From the NCBI RefSeq assembly GCF_021172165.1, contig NZ_CP089096.1, forward strand, positions 992,001 to 1,056,000: a stretch of 64,000 bases of DNA, given 5' to 3'. This DNA comes from Flavobacterium channae (GTDB lineage: Bacteria; Bacteroidota; Bacteroidia; Flavobacteriales; Flavobacteriaceae). Below are positions 50,547 through 60,050 of this stretch, one piece after another (position 1 is the stretch's first letter; every line of letters starts with the position of its first letter). The position numbers and the translations under genes were made by a program. Under the pieces are notes generated by a model. That model ran no database searches. It was not told the origin of the DNA and saw only the letters and a list, made by a program, of their open reading frames with translations.

Positions 50547-52436
50547 ATGGAAGAAAAAAAATTAGACCTTAATTCGATTATCGGATTTGTATTGATTTCT
50601 GGAATTTTAATTTGGATGCTTTGGTCAAACGCTCCAACACCAGAAGAAATAAAGGAAAAAGAGAAAAAAGAACAATTAGAAAAACAAGCTAAAGAAGTTA
50701 ATAAAGAAACTTCTGCTGAAGTAGCAAATCCTGTTGCCGATTCAACAAAAAATGCAGCAGCTCAAGCACAGCTAGGTTCTTTTGGATATTCTGCAACACT
50801 TCCATCTGCAACAAACGCAGTTACAGAAATTAAAAATGAAGTTTTATCGTTAAAAATTTCTAATAAAGGTGGTTATATCGTAGATGCAACTATTTTAGGT
50901 TTTGATCAATTTGAGAAAAACTCTAAAAAAGCAGTTCAAATTATTAAAGACAATAATGCATCTTTAGATATTGCTTTAAATACAACTGACAACAGAACGT
51001 TACATACAAAAGAAATGTATTTTGAACCTAAGTTAACAACTGAAGGTAAAAATCAAGTATTAACGTTACAGTTAAAAGCGGCTCCAGATCAGTTTTTAGA
51101 ATATCGTTATGTGTTAAAGCCTAACGAATATATGTTGGATTTTGCTATCCGTTCTCAAGGGTTAGAAAAAGTAGTGAATACTTCAAAACCATTGGATTTA
51201 GAATGGCAAATGAAAACGTACAGAAACGAAAAAAGTGTTTCTTATGAAAACAGATATTCTGAAATCGTTTTTGAATATGAAGATGGAAAAGACGATTATT
51301 TAAATGCTGCTAGAGATTCTGAAGACGAAGCAAAAGATGTTTCTTACATTGCTTTCAAGCAACATTTATTTACTTCTATTTTATTAACAGATACTAAATT
51401 TAAAACGGCTAAATTTAAGTCAGATAACTTAGTAGATGATGAAAAAGTAGATACAGTATTTACTAAACATTTTACAGCACAAGTTCCATTAGAATTTAAA
51501 AATGGAGCTGTAAACTATAATATGAATTGGTATTATGGTCCTTCAAAATACCAAATTTTAAATGGTTACGATAGAAATCTTGATGAAATTATGCCATTAG
51601 GTTGGGGAATTTTCGGATGGATTAACCGTTACATCTTTATTCCAGTTTTCGGATTAATTTCAAGCATTGGATTAGGTTACGGTTTGGCTATTATTTTATT
51701 TACGATTTTAGTTCGTATAGTAATGTCGCCAGTAACTTATAAATCGTATTTGTCACAAGCAAAAATGAAGGTTTTACGTCCTGAAATTGCTGAATTGAAT
51801 GAAAAATTCAAAGACAACCCGATGAAGAAACAACAAGAAACAATGAAATTGTATTCTAAAGCAGGTGTTAATCCTATGGCAGGATGTTTACCAGCATTAA
51901 TGCAAATGCCAATTTTCTATGCCTTGTTTCAGTTCTTCCCATCGATGTTTGATTTAAGACAAAAATCATTCTTATGGGCTGATGACTTATCGTCTTATGA
52001 CAGTATTTATCAACTACCTTTCCATATTCCGTTTTATGGAAGTCACGTGAGTTTATTCCCAATCTTAGCTTCTATTGCTATTTTCTTCTACATGAAAATG
52101 ACTACTGGAGATCAAGCAATGAGTGCACCACCGCAAGAAGGTATGCCAGATATGGGTAAAATCATGAAAGTGATGATTTATATTTCACCCTTAATGATGT
52201 TATTCTTCTTTAATAACTATGCTTCTGGATTGAGTTTGTACTACTTCATTTCTAACTTAATTACTATTGGAATTATGTTGGTTATCAAAAATTACATTGT
52301 AAAAGAAGATAAGATTCATGCTCAAATTCAAGAGAATAAAACAAAAGAGAAGAAGGAAAGTAAATTCCAAAGAAAAATGCGCGAAATGATGGAGCAAGCA
52401 GAAGCTCAAAAAGCCGCACAACAAAAGAAAAAGTAA
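50547..52436 (+). CDS. yidC: Membrane protein insertase YidC
   Basis: The product has 629 residues. It inserts and folds proteins in the inner membrane. An N-terminal membrane helix (about 7-25) is followed by a Lys/Glu-rich linker, a large periplasmic beta domain (about 80-350) and the five-helix core (from about 360). Core motifs are ILVRIVMSPVTYKSYLSQAK, VNPMAGCLPALMQMPIFYAL and SGLSLYYFISN. The conserved core Arg of the groove is the R in TILVRIVM. The basic C-terminal tail probably contacts the ribosome. Terminator follows. Confidence 0.96.
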   Translation: MEEKKLDLNSIIGFVLISGILIWMLWSNAPTPEEIKEKEKKEQLEKQAKEVNKETSAEVANPVADSTKNAAAQAQLGSFGYSATLPSATNAVTEIKNEVLSLKISNKGGYIVDATILGFDQFEKNSKKAVQIIKDNNASLDIALNTTDNRTLHTKEMYFEPKLTTEGKNQVLTLQLKAAPDQFLEYRYVLKPNEYMLDFAIRSQGLEKVVNTSKPLDLEWQMKTYRNEKSVSYENRYSEIVFEYEDGKDDYLNAARDSEDEAKDVSYIAFKQHLFTSILLTDTKFKTAKFKSDNLVDDEKVDTVFTKHFTAQVPLEFKNGAVNYNMNWYYGPSKYQILNGYDRNLDEIMPLGWGIFGWINRYIFIPVFGLISSIGLGYGLAIILFTILVRIVMSPVTYKSYLSQAKMKVLRPEIAELNEKFKDNPMKKQQETMKLYSKAGVNPMAGCLPALMQMPIFYALFQFFPSMFDLRQKSFLWADDLSSYDSIYQLPFHIPFYGSHVSLFPILASIAIFFYMKMTTGDQAMSAPPQEGMPDMGKIMKVMIYISPLMMLFFFNNYASGLSLYYFISNLITIGIMLVIKNYIVKEDKIHAQIQENKTKEKKESKFQRKMREMMEQAEAQKAAQQKKK

Positions 52437-52451
52437 TTTTATCTTTATAGT

Positions 52452-52481
52452 AAACCCTGTCTGCATCGACAGGGTTTTTTT
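52452..52481 (+). terminator. Terminator of yidC
   Basis: AAACCCTGTC (52452-52461) pairs perfectly with GACAGGGTTT (52468-52477) around TGCATC, followed by a T run. Confidence 0.9.
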
Positions 52482-52499
52482 ATATCAAATTATCAAAAT

Positions 52500-53300
52500 A
52501 TGAAAATAGCCATTGTAGGATTTGGTAATATGGGACAAACCTATGCCAATAGTTTTATGAGTTCTGGATTTGTTGGAGCTTCCGATATTTTAGTTTTAAA
52601 TAGAAGGGAAGTAGATGAAAAATTCCGTTTTGGAATTGATGCCATAAATTTTTATACAGAACCCAATGCGGCTATTTTTAGTTCTGATATTTTAATTTTG
52701 GCTGTAAAACCACAAGATTTTAAGCAATTAGCTTCTGTAATAAAACCTTTTTTAAATGACGAGCATGTAGTTTTGTCTGTAATGGCTGGAATTTCAATTG
52801 AAACCATGCAAAATGAATTAGGAATTACTAAAATTGTTCGTTCTATGCCAAATATTCCAACACAAATTGGCGAAGGAATGACTGTCTTTTGCGCATCAAA
52901 TGCGGTGGATAGAAAAGAACTTTTCATTGTTCAGAATTTAATCAACACAACGGGAAAATCAATTTATATTGATAGAGAAGAAATGTTAAATGCAGCTACT
53001 GCCGTTTCAGGAAGTGGTCCTGCTTATGTATTTTATTTTATGCAAGCTATGATAGAATCGGCTGTAAAATTAGGTTTTTCGGCATCTGAAGCGGAGTTTT
53101 TGGTTAGCCAAACTTTCTCTGGTTCGGTTCAATTACAAAACAGAAGTAAATTGTCTAATGAGGCTTGGATTCAACGAGTAGCTTCTAAAGGAGGAACAAC
53201 AGAAGCGGCATTGTCAATTTTTAATCAACTTAAGCTTCAGGAAATTGTGATTAACGGTGTAGATTCGGCAAACAATAGAGCAATTGAATTAGGAGCGTAA
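52500..53300 (+). CDS. proC: Pyrroline-5-carboxylate reductase
   Basis: The product has 266 residues. It reduces pyrroline-5-carboxylate to proline with NAD(P)H. The Rossmann start IAIVGFGNMGQTYANSF and the family signature near VSGSGPAYVFYFMQAMIESA, LVSQTFSGSV and ASKGGTTEAALSIF are intact. Length is normal. It follows a terminator and has a 76-base gap before the next gene's mapped promoter. It is cytoplasmic. Confidence 0.95.
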   Translation: MKIAIVGFGNMGQTYANSFMSSGFVGASDILVLNRREVDEKFRFGIDAINFYTEPNAAIFSSDILILAVKPQDFKQLASVIKPFLNDEHVVLSVMAGISIETMQNELGITKIVRSMPNIPTQIGEGMTVFCASNAVDRKELFIVQNLINTTGKSIYIDREEMLNAATAVSGSGPAYVFYFMQAMIESAVKLGFSASEAEFLVSQTFSGSVQLQNRSKLSNEAWIQRVASKGGTTEAALSIFNQLKLQEIVINGVDSANNRAIELGA

Positions 53301-53353
53301 TTTTAGTTCTTAAAACAATATTAAAGTTGCAAGGCTTATCTTCTTAATTTGAT

Positions 53354-53361
53354 TAATTTTG
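53354..53361 (+). promoter_or_regulatory. -7 box upstream of the MORN-like gene
   Basis: TAATTTTG is a perfect TAnnTTTG match about 58 bases before the ATG at 53419. The start is used here as evidence against the in-frame ATG at 53377, which would lie at the 5' end with 14 extra basic residues. Confidence 0.4.
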
Positions 53362-53418
53362 CAATTGGAATAATAATTGTACAACAAAATAGTTATAAAG
53401 AAAATCAACAGATATAAA

Positions 53419-54183
53419 ATGAAAAAAATAGTTTTCTTGTTTTTACTTTTCGGAGCTTTTATCGCTAATGCACAAGATAAAATCAATCAATTAGATGATA
53501 AAGGTGAACGTCATGGTTTGTGGAGAGGAACTCATAAGGAGTCAAATCGTGTTCGTTACGAAGGAACTTTCAATCACGGAAAAGAAACAGGAATATTTAA
53601 ATATTTCGATGATACTAAAGCAGGAACTGTAATTGCAACTAGAGATTTCTCTAAAGGAGATGGTTCTTGTTATGCTGTTTTTTATGATCAAAAAGGTAAT
53701 AAAGTAAGCGAAGGAAAATTGGTTAACAAACTTCCTGAAGGAGAATGGAAATATTATCATTTTGAATCGAAACAGTTAATGTCTCAAGAATTTTACAAAG
53801 AGGGTAAATTAGAAGGCGTTCGTAAAGTATTTTATAAAGATGGCGTTTTAGCTGAAGAGACATCTTATAAATCAGGAATTAAAGTTGGAAATTCAAAAAC
53901 CTATTCTGAAAAAGGACAGTTAATCGATGCTCATATTTACAAAAACGGTCAATATGATGGAATTGCTTCTTATTACGATGGTTTAGGAAATAAAATGTAC
54001 GAAGGAAGTTATGTAAATGGAAAGCGTGTTGGAACTTGGAAGTTTTTTGAAAAAAATAAAGTAATTAAAGAAGTTAAGGCGGCTAAATTTAGTCAGGAAT
54101 TAATTCAATACGAGCAAAGAAATACTAAAGAAGTGTCAAAAACACTAGAGCAATTAAAAGAAGAAAAAGGAGGACAAGAATAA
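53419..54183 (+). CDS. MORN-like repeat (YwqK family) secreted protein
   Basis: The product has 254 residues with a signal peptide (about 1-19, FIANAQ). The body is a chain of MORN/YwqK-type repeats with cores such as GTFNHGKETGIFKYFDD, LPEGEWKYYHFE, KLEGVRKVFYKDG and GKRVGTWKFFEKNK. These repeats form a beta solenoid used for binding. YwqK proteins are sometimes called antitoxins, but there is no toxin gene beside it. Its stop is directly followed by mnmA, so the two are probably cotranscribed. Confidence 0.87.
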   Translation: MKKIVFLFLLFGAFIANAQDKINQLDDKGERHGLWRGTHKESNRVRYEGTFNHGKETGIFKYFDDTKAGTVIATRDFSKGDGSCYAVFYDQKGNKVSEGKLVNKLPEGEWKYYHFESKQLMSQEFYKEGKLEGVRKVFYKDGVLAEETSYKSGIKVGNSKTYSEKGQLIDAHIYKNGQYDGIASYYDGLGNKMYEGSYVNGKRVGTWKFFEKNKVIKEVKAAKFSQELIQYEQRNTKEVSKTLEQLKEEKGGQE

Positions 54184-55371
54184 ATGAAAAGAGTAGTAGT
54201 AGGACTTTCGGGAGGAGTAGACTCGAGTGTTGCCGCTTATTTATTAAAAGAACAAGGATATGAAGTAATCGGGTTATTCATGAAGAATTGGCACGATGAT
54301 TCTGTTACAATTTCTAACGAATGTCCTTGGTTAGAAGATAGTAATGATGCACTTTTAGTTGCAGAAAAATTAGGAATTCCTTTTCAAACAGTAGATTTAT
54401 CAGAACAATACAAGGAAAAAATTGTTGATTATATGTTCAACGAATACGAAAAAGGAAGAACTCCAAATCCTGACGTATTGTGTAATAGAGAAATTAAGTT
54501 TGATGTTTTTATGAAAATTGCTATGTCACTTGGTGCAGACTATGTGGCAACAGGACATTATTGTAGAAAAGGAACTATCGAAAAAGACGGAAAAGAAATT
54601 TACCAATTATTAGCTGGTAAAGATGGAAATAAAGACCAATCGTACTTTTTATGTCAATTATCGCAAGACCAACTTTCGAAAGCTTTATTCCCAATTGGTG
54701 AATTAACTAAGCCAGAAGTTCGTGAAATTGCCTCGAAATTAGATTTAATAACTGCCGAAAAGAAAGATTCGCAAGGACTTTGTTTTATCGGAAAAGTGCG
54801 TTTACCTGAATTTTTACAACAAAAATTACAACCAAAAGAAGGTGTAATTATTGAAATTCCAGTTGAAGCAGCTATCTATAATCAAGAAAAACCACAATTT
54901 GATTCTGAGGAAGAAGCTTTTGCTTACGAATCAAGAAGGATTGACTATTTGAAAGTTCCAGGAAAAGTAATGGGAAAACATCAAGGTGCTCATTATTTTA
55001 CTAAAGGACAGCGTAAAGGTTTGAATGTTGGAGGAACTAAAGAGCCTTTATTTATTATAGAAACTGATGTTGATAAAAATATTGTCTATACCGGTCAAGG
55101 TAATCAACATCCAGGATTGTTTAAAAAAGCCTTGTTTATTGCAAACGATGAAGTACATTGGATAAGAGAAGATTTAGCTTTACAAGAAGGTGAAACTTTA
55201 GAAGTAATGGCTCGAATTCGTTATCGACAGCCGTTACAAAAAGCAACTTTACATCAATTTAAAGATGGCATGTATGTGGTTTTCGAAAATCCACAATCTG
55301 CTATTACAGAAGGGCAATTCGTTGCTTGGCATCAAAATGATGAAATCTTAGGAAGTGGTGTAATTGCTTAA
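54184..55371 (+). CDS. mnmA: tRNA-specific 2-thiouridylase MnmA
   Basis: The product has 395 residues. It puts sulfur on U34 of tRNAs for Lys, Glu and Gln. The ATP-binding loop [15 protein letters not shown] is at 6-20. The two active-site Cys are in [12 protein letters not shown] and [11 protein letters not shown]-terminal domains contain [10 protein letters not shown] and [11 protein letters not shown]. Length is typical. It starts right after the stop of the MORN-like gene. The window also encodes two tRNA-Lys(TTT) genes whose anticodon is its target. Confidence 0.96.
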   Translation: MKRVVVGLSGGVDSSVAAYLLKEQGYEVIGLFMKNWHDDSVTISNECPWLEDSNDALLVAEKLGIPFQTVDLSEQYKEKIVDYMFNEYEKGRTPNPDVLCNREIKFDVFMKIAMSLGADYVATGHYCRKGTIEKDGKEIYQLLAGKDGNKDQSYFLCQLSQDQLSKALFPIGELTKPEVREIASKLDLITAEKKDSQGLCFIGKVRLPEFLQQKLQPKEGVIIEIPVEAAIYNQEKPQFDSEEEAFAYESRRIDYLKVPGKVMGKHQGAHYFTKGQRKGLNVGGTKEPLFIIETDVDKNIVYTGQGNQHPGLFKKALFIANDEVHWIREDLALQEGETLEVMARIRYRQPLQKATLHQFKDGMYVVFENPQSAITEGQFVAWHQNDEILGSGVIA

Positions 55372-55373
55372 TA

Positions 55374-55922
55374 ATGGATTTGATAGATACAATTATCAAT
55401 AGTATTGATACCAATATTATTTTGTGTTTGATTCCGTTGATTTTGACATTATGGATTACAAATTCTATTTTCAAAGAAAAATATCATTCTAGAAATGCAT
55501 TAAATATTATTGGCTGGATAATAATATACTATAGTGTCATTATTTTGATTCGTTTTGTAATTGAAGTTATAATTAACTATGATAATGTTGCAATTTATAA
55601 TAGAGCTACTGGTCCATATTGGTGGTCTTATTGGTTAATGTTTTTCTGTGCAGCAATTTTACCTTTTTCCTTATTGTCAAAAAAATTGAGAAATAAATTT
55701 TGGTACGTTTTTATTGCAGCATTTTGCATTAAAATTGGTTTTTATTTTGAAAGATATGTGATAATAATGTCAAATTTACATAGAGATTATTCTCCATCTG
55801 GTTGGTCAAATAGCAATTATATTTTTTTAAATTATTTAGGAATTAATTTTTTACAAGGCTTTTTATTAGCTATTTTAACATTGGTTCTTTATAATTCAAT
55901 TATTAGGCTAAAAAATAAATAA
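55374..55922 (+). CDS. Integral membrane protein of unknown function
   Basis: The product has 182 residues with five predicted membrane helices (about 15-30, 42-66, 80-100, 108-126, 152-175). Stretches such as ATGPYWWSYWLMFFCAAILP and FERYVIIMSNLHRDYSPSGW look conserved. It starts 2 bases after mnmA and may be cotranscribed, but nothing ties it to tRNA modification. It resembles the small membrane proteins of unknown role in flavobacteria that accompany respiratory complexes; that link is weak. Confidence 0.72.
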   Translation: MDLIDTIINSIDTNIILCLIPLILTLWITNSIFKEKYHSRNALNIIGWIIIYYSVIILIRFVIEVIINYDNVAIYNRATGPYWWSYWLMFFCAAILPFSLLSKKLRNKFWYVFIAAFCIKIGFYFERYVIIMSNLHRDYSPSGWSNSNYIFLNYLGINFLQGFLLAILTLVLYNSIIRLKNK

Positions 55923-55952
55923 TCAATTATATTCGCAGAAATACAATTTTTC

Positions 55953-56888
55953 ATGAACTTTATCTACATTATTTTAGGCTTAGTATTATTAGTCCTAGGC
56001 GGAAACTGGCTTTTAAAATCATCTGTTGGTTTATCACTAAAACTTAATATTTCTAAAATCATTGTAGGATTAACAGTGGTTTCGTTTGCTACTTCAGCAC
56101 CTGAAATGATTGTAAGTATAAAAGCTGCTTTAGATGGTTTTCCTGATATAGCTGTTGGAAATGTTGTAGGTTCAAACATTGGTAATATTGGTCTGGTTTT
56201 AGGAATTGTTTTGCTAATAAATGCTATTCAAGTTGAAACAAATTTCTACACGACCGATTGGCCTATGAAAATGATTGCTTCAGTTTTATTGTTTTTCTTC
56301 TTAATACTAGATGGGAAACTTAGCCGAGCTGAAGGAATTATCTTTGTTGTACTTTTAATTGCTTTTGTAATTCATTTAATCAAGCAAAATAAAACGGTTG
56401 AAATTGAAATTAATGAAGAGAAAGAAACCGAGATGTCTTATTCGATAATTTTCGGATTATTAGCTATTGGTGGTTTTGCACTTTGGTTGGGCTCTGAATT
56501 ATTAGTTGATGGAGCTGTTAGTCTTGCTGAAGGATTAGGAGTTAGTAAACGTGTAATTGCAATAACTGTTGTTTCAATTGGAACAAGTGTACCAGAATTA
56601 GCATCTTCAATTATAGCGGCAATTAAGAAAGAAAACGATATTTCAATTGGAAATATTATTGGATCTAACATTTTCAATATTTTAAGTGTTTTAGGTTTTA
56701 CAGCAATCATTAAACCAATCGAAAATGTAGATGCTAAAATTTTGTCTTTCGATATTTATTGGTTGTTAGCCTTTGCATTTATTCTGTTGCCAATGGTTTT
56801 TCTACCAAAACGAAACAGTTTGTCATTTAAAGAAGGAGCGCTTTTAGTAGTATCTTATATTGTATTTATCTATTTTACCATTCAGTAA
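55953..56888 (+). CDS. Calcium/sodium antiporter (YrbG type)
   Basis: The product has 311 residues with about ten membrane helices. The two alpha repeats of the CaCA family are clear: SFATSAPEMIVSIKAALDG and AVGNVVGSNIGNIGLVLG, then IGTSVPELASSIIAAIKK and ISIGNIIGSNIFNILSVLG. They hold the Glu residues that bind Ca2+. It exchanges Na+ (or H+) for Ca2+ in the inner membrane. The gene seems to be transcribed with the upstream membrane-protein gene (30-base gap). Confidence 0.93.
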   Translation: MNFIYIILGLVLLVLGGNWLLKSSVGLSLKLNISKIIVGLTVVSFATSAPEMIVSIKAALDGFPDIAVGNVVGSNIGNIGLVLGIVLLINAIQVETNFYTTDWPMKMIASVLLFFFLILDGKLSRAEGIIFVVLLIAFVIHLIKQNKTVEIEINEEKETEMSYSIIFGLLAIGGFALWLGSELLVDGAVSLAEGLGVSKRVIAITVVSIGTSVPELASSIIAAIKKENDISIGNIIGSNIFNILSVLGFTAIIKPIENVDAKILSFDIYWLLAFAFILLPMVFLPKRNSLSFKEGALLVVSYIVFIYFTIQ

Positions 56889-56900
56889 TAAATTTATTTT

Positions 56901-56908
56901 TATATTTG
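56901..56908 (+). promoter_or_regulatory. Promoter box of the subtilisin-like protease gene
   Basis: TATATTTG is a perfect -7 box. Transcription should start near 56914, so the ATG at 56930 is the first usable one. Confidence 0.55.
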
Positions 56909-56929
56909 GTAACCAAACATTTACCAAAA

Positions 56930-58549
56930 ATGAATAGAAAATTACTTTTCTTTTTTACTTTCTTTTTTTGTTATGTAGTTCAAGCTCAAGAGGATGCTTG
57001 GGTGTATTTTAATGATAAACCTGATGCTGCTTTTTATTTGAGCAATCCTTTGCAAATGTTATCCCAACGAGCTTTGGACAGAAGAACAACGCAAGGAATT
57101 TTGTTAAACGATACCGATGTGCCTATTTCTCAAACGTATATTGACGAAGTAACAAATACTACTGGAATTACAGTAATGGCAAAATCAAAATGGTTAAATG
57201 CTTTGCATATTAGAGGTTCTCAATCCGATATTCAAACGCTTACTAATCTAACTTTTGTTAATCGAGTTGAATTTGCTGACCGAACTTTGAATTCAAGAAC
57301 AGCTCCAACTAATAGAGTAAGGGAAATACAAAATGTAAACAAACAGCTTGAAGTTTTGGTAGATTACAATTATGGAGGTTCTTCAAATCAAATTCAAATG
57401 TTAAATGGACATTTGTTACACCAACAAAATTATACTGGTCAAGGAAAGATAATTGCAGTTATGGATGCTGGTTTTCCAGGTGTAGATACAGCGAGTCCTT
57501 TTCAACGTTTACGTGATAACAATCTAATTTTAGGTGGTTATAATTTTCCAGATAGAAATACTTCTTTTTACACAAGAGGTTCGCACGGAACAAATGTTTT
57601 GTCTTGTATGGGCGGATACGTAGATAATCAATTGGTAGGAACTGCACCTGATGCACAATATTATTTGTTTATTACAGAAGATATTAATTCAGAAAATCCG
57701 GTTGAAGAATCGTATTGGGTAGAAGCTGCTGAAATGGCGGATAGCTTAGGTGTTGATGTTATTAATACATCTTTAGGTTATTTTGAATATGATATTCCAA
57801 ATTACAGTTATTCGTATGCTGATATGAATGGGACAAAAACATTTATATCAAGAGGTGCTGATATGGCTTTTTCAAAAGGAATGATTTGTGTTACAAGTGC
57901 TGGAAATTCAGGAGCCACTTCTGAACCACATATCGCAACACCTGCTGATGCAATAACCACATTGACTATTGGAGCAGTGAATGCGACGGAAGATTATGTT
58001 TCTTTTAGTTCTATCGGACCTTCTTTTGATGGAAGAGTAAAACCCGATGTTTGTGCAAAAGGTTTAAGTGCAACGGTAAGTAATACTGCTGGAGCTATTG
58101 TAAATGCAAACGGAACTTCATTTTCTAGTCCTATTATGGCTGGAATGGTAACTTCTTTTTGGTCTGCTGTTCCAAATATGACCAATGCAGAAGTTGTTCA
58201 ATTTGTAAAACAATCAGCTGATTTATATGCCAATCCAACAATTTTTAAAGGATATGGTGTCCCTGATTTTCAATTGGCACTTTCAAACGCTCTTTCTTTG
58301 AATTCAAACGAAATTGCTTCAGTTGTTTTATATCCAAATCCAGTAAAAGATAAAATTTTAGTTAGCTTACCAAACGATGGTACTTCGGCTAAATTAACGT
58401 TATATAACAATATTGGTCAACAAGTAAATTCTTATGTCATTAATGAAACAAATTCTACTATTTATTTAGAAAGTTTGGCATCTGGTTTGTACTTTTACCA
58501 AGTAGAATTTGCTAATAAAACAGCAAAAGGAAAATTATTGAAATTATAA
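56930..58549 (+). CDS. Subtilisin-like serine protease with T9SS tail
   Basis: The product has 539 residues: signal peptide (about 1-20, YVVQAQ), propeptide region, S8 catalytic domain and a T9SS type A sorting domain (VLYPNPVKDKILVSL to the end KLLKL). The catalytic residues are Asp179 (IAVMDAGFPG), His219 (GSHGTNVL) and Ser397 (NGTSFSSPIMAG); the oxyanion Asn is N326 in SAGNSGAT. It should be exported to the cell surface or medium as an active protease. The start is chosen from the promoter at 56901 and the signal peptide. Confidence 0.93.
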   Translation: MNRKLLFFFTFFFCYVVQAQEDAWVYFNDKPDAAFYLSNPLQMLSQRALDRRTTQGILLNDTDVPISQTYIDEVTNTTGITVMAKSKWLNALHIRGSQSDIQTLTNLTFVNRVEFADRTLNSRTAPTNRVREIQNVNKQLEVLVDYNYGGSSNQIQMLNGHLLHQQNYTGQGKIIAVMDAGFPGVDTASPFQRLRDNNLILGGYNFPDRNTSFYTRGSHGTNVLSCMGGYVDNQLVGTAPDAQYYLFITEDINSENPVEESYWVEAAEMADSLGVDVINTSLGYFEYDIPNYSYSYADMNGTKTFISRGADMAFSKGMICVTSAGNSGATSEPHIATPADAITTLTIGAVNATEDYVSFSSIGPSFDGRVKPDVCAKGLSATVSNTAGAIVNANGTSFSSPIMAGMVTSFWSAVPNMTNAEVVQFVKQSADLYANPTIFKGYGVPDFQLALSNALSLNSNEIASVVLYPNPVKDKILVSLPNDGTSAKLTLYNNIGQQVNSYVINETNSTIYLESLASGLYFYQVEFANKTAKGKLLKL

Positions 58550-58552
58550 TTA

Positions 58553-59497
58553 ATGAATAAAATTACCCAACTCTTTAACATAAAATATCCTATTATTCAA
58601 GGCGGAATGATTTGGAACAGTGGTTACAAATTAGCAAGTGCGGTAAGTAACGCTGGTGGTTTAGGTTTAATAGGAGCTGGTTCAATGTATCCGGAAGTGC
58701 TTAGAGAACACATCCAAAAATGTAAAAAAGCAACTGATAAACCTTTTGGTGTTAATGTCCCAATGTTGTATCCAAACATTGAAGAAATTATGCAAATTTT
58801 AAAAGAAGAAGGAGTTAAAATCGTTTTTACTTCTGCAGGTAATCCAAAAACTTGGACGCCTTTTCTTAAAGAAAATGGCATAACTGTTGTACATGTTGTA
58901 AGTAGTTCAAAATTTGCATTAAAAGCACAAGAAGCTGGTGTGGATGCTGTCGTAGCTGAAGGTTTTGAAGCCGGTGGGCACAATGGTAGAGAAGAAACCA
59001 CAACGCTAACTTTAATTCCAATGGTTCGTGAGCAAGTTTCGATTCCTTTAATTGCTGCTGGTGGAATTGCAACAGGAAGAGGAATGTTAGCAGCAATGAC
59101 TTTAGGTGCCGATGGAGTTCAAATGGGAAGTCGTTTTGCTGCTTCAACAGAAAGTTCAGCTCATGATGAATTTAAGCGAACAATTGTTGAAACGGGTGAA
59201 GGCGATACACAATTAACATTGAAAGAGTTGGCTCCAGTAAGATTAATAAAAAATAAATTTTACAACGATGTTCAGGAATTATATTCTAAATGTCCATCAA
59301 AAGAAGATTTAGAAACTTTATTAGGAAAAAGAAGAGCTAAAAGAGGAATGTTTGAAGGCGATTTAGTAGAAGGTGAATTAGAAATTGGTCAAATTGTCGG
59401 ATTAATTAATGATATTTTGCCTGTTGAAACTATTGTTGATAATATCATTACCGAATTTAACATTGCTAAAAAAGAGGTAACTACCTTTGAATTTTAA
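58553..59497 (+). CDS. Nitronate monooxygenase-like flavoprotein
   Basis: The product has 314 residues, an FMN-binding TIM barrel of the 2-nitropropane dioxygenase/FabK superfamily. Motifs include IIQGGMIWNSGYKLASAVSN, ANAGGLG-type (NAGGLGLIGAG), AEGFEAGGHNGREETT and AAGGIATGRGMLAAMTLGAD. Nitronate monooxygenases oxidise alkyl nitronates; FabK reduces enoyl-ACP. Distinguishing them needs alignment, so the call stays general. It starts 3 bases after the protease gene ends and precedes a small secreted protein. Confidence 0.87.
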   Translation: MNKITQLFNIKYPIIQGGMIWNSGYKLASAVSNAGGLGLIGAGSMYPEVLREHIQKCKKATDKPFGVNVPMLYPNIEEIMQILKEEGVKIVFTSAGNPKTWTPFLKENGITVVHVVSSSKFALKAQEAGVDAVVAEGFEAGGHNGREETTTLTLIPMVREQVSIPLIAAGGIATGRGMLAAMTLGADGVQMGSRFAASTESSAHDEFKRTIVETGEGDTQLTLKELAPVRLIKNKFYNDVQELYSKCPSKEDLETLLGKRRAKRGMFEGDLVEGELEIGQIVGLINDILPVETIVDNIITEFNIAKKEVTTFEF

Positions 59498-59509
59498 TAT
59501 AACAATGAA

Positions 59510-59938
59510 ATGAAGAGTTTAAAATACATACTATTGTTTTTGTTTTTTGCATCGGTTACTACTTATGCTCAAAAATATAATTTCAAAACTTCTGGATATA
59601 TGGTTAGCCAGAAAGACAAAAAAGGAAATTGGAGCGAATGGTCTAAATTGCAAAAATCTGAAATGACGGTGCTATTAGATATGGAAAGTCACAGAATTGT
59701 GGTTTATTCAGAAGTACTTCAATTGTTTTCTATTATGAAATATGGAAACCAAGAAACGGTTGGCGATGACGATGTAGTTAAATTTAATTGTGTGGATAAT
59801 AATGGAGTAGAATGCGTTTTGGCTATTTATACTAGAAAAAAACAAGGAGGAAGAAATCAATTATATATTACCTATGAAGATATGATTATTGCTTACAATA
59901 TGACGGTTCTTGAAGATAAGCCCGCAAAAAAGAAATAA
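59510..59938 (+). CDS. Small secreted protein of unknown function
   Basis: The product has 142 residues with a signal peptide (about 1-21, VTTYAQ). The mature part is a small beta-rich domain with SGYMVSQKDKKGNWSEWSKL, then VVYSEVLQLFSIMKY and ECVLAIYTRKKQGGRN. The end is basic (KPAKKK). It lies 12 bases after the nitronate monooxygenase gene and is followed by a long hairpin terminator. No family is recognised. Confidence 0.75.
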   Translation: MKSLKYILLFLFFASVTTYAQKYNFKTSGYMVSQKDKKGNWSEWSKLQKSEMTVLLDMESHRIVVYSEVLQLFSIMKYGNQETVGDDDVVKFNCVDNNGVECVLAIYTRKKQGGRNQLYITYEDMIIAYNMTVLEDKPAKKK

Positions 59939-59953
59939 TTCTAAACTATATTT

Positions 59954-59992
59954 AAAATGACTTTTTATTGAATGCAATAGAAAGTCATTTTT
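59954..59992. terminator. Long hairpin terminator before pafA
   Basis: AAAATGACTTTTTATTG (59954-59970) pairs with CAATAGAAAGTCATTTT (59975-59991) over 17 pairs with one G-T, loop AATG, followed by T residues. Confidence 0.85.
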
Positions 59993-60025
59993 GTATTTAT
60001 TAACATTCCATTTACATCAAAAACG

Positions 60026-60033
60026 TACTTTTG
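60026..60033 (+). promoter_or_regulatory. Promoter box of pafA
   Basis: TACTTTTG is a perfect -7 box 17 bases before the ATG. The -33 element is not clear, so activation by a regulator such as PhoB is possible but not shown. Confidence 0.5.
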
Positions 60034-60050
60034 TATAAAATAGTTTTAAA

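Noticed and set aside
53419..54183. A toxin-antitoxin role for the YwqK-like MORN protein
   Set aside because: No toxin gene lies beside it, the protein has a signal peptide, and its neighbour is mnmA.
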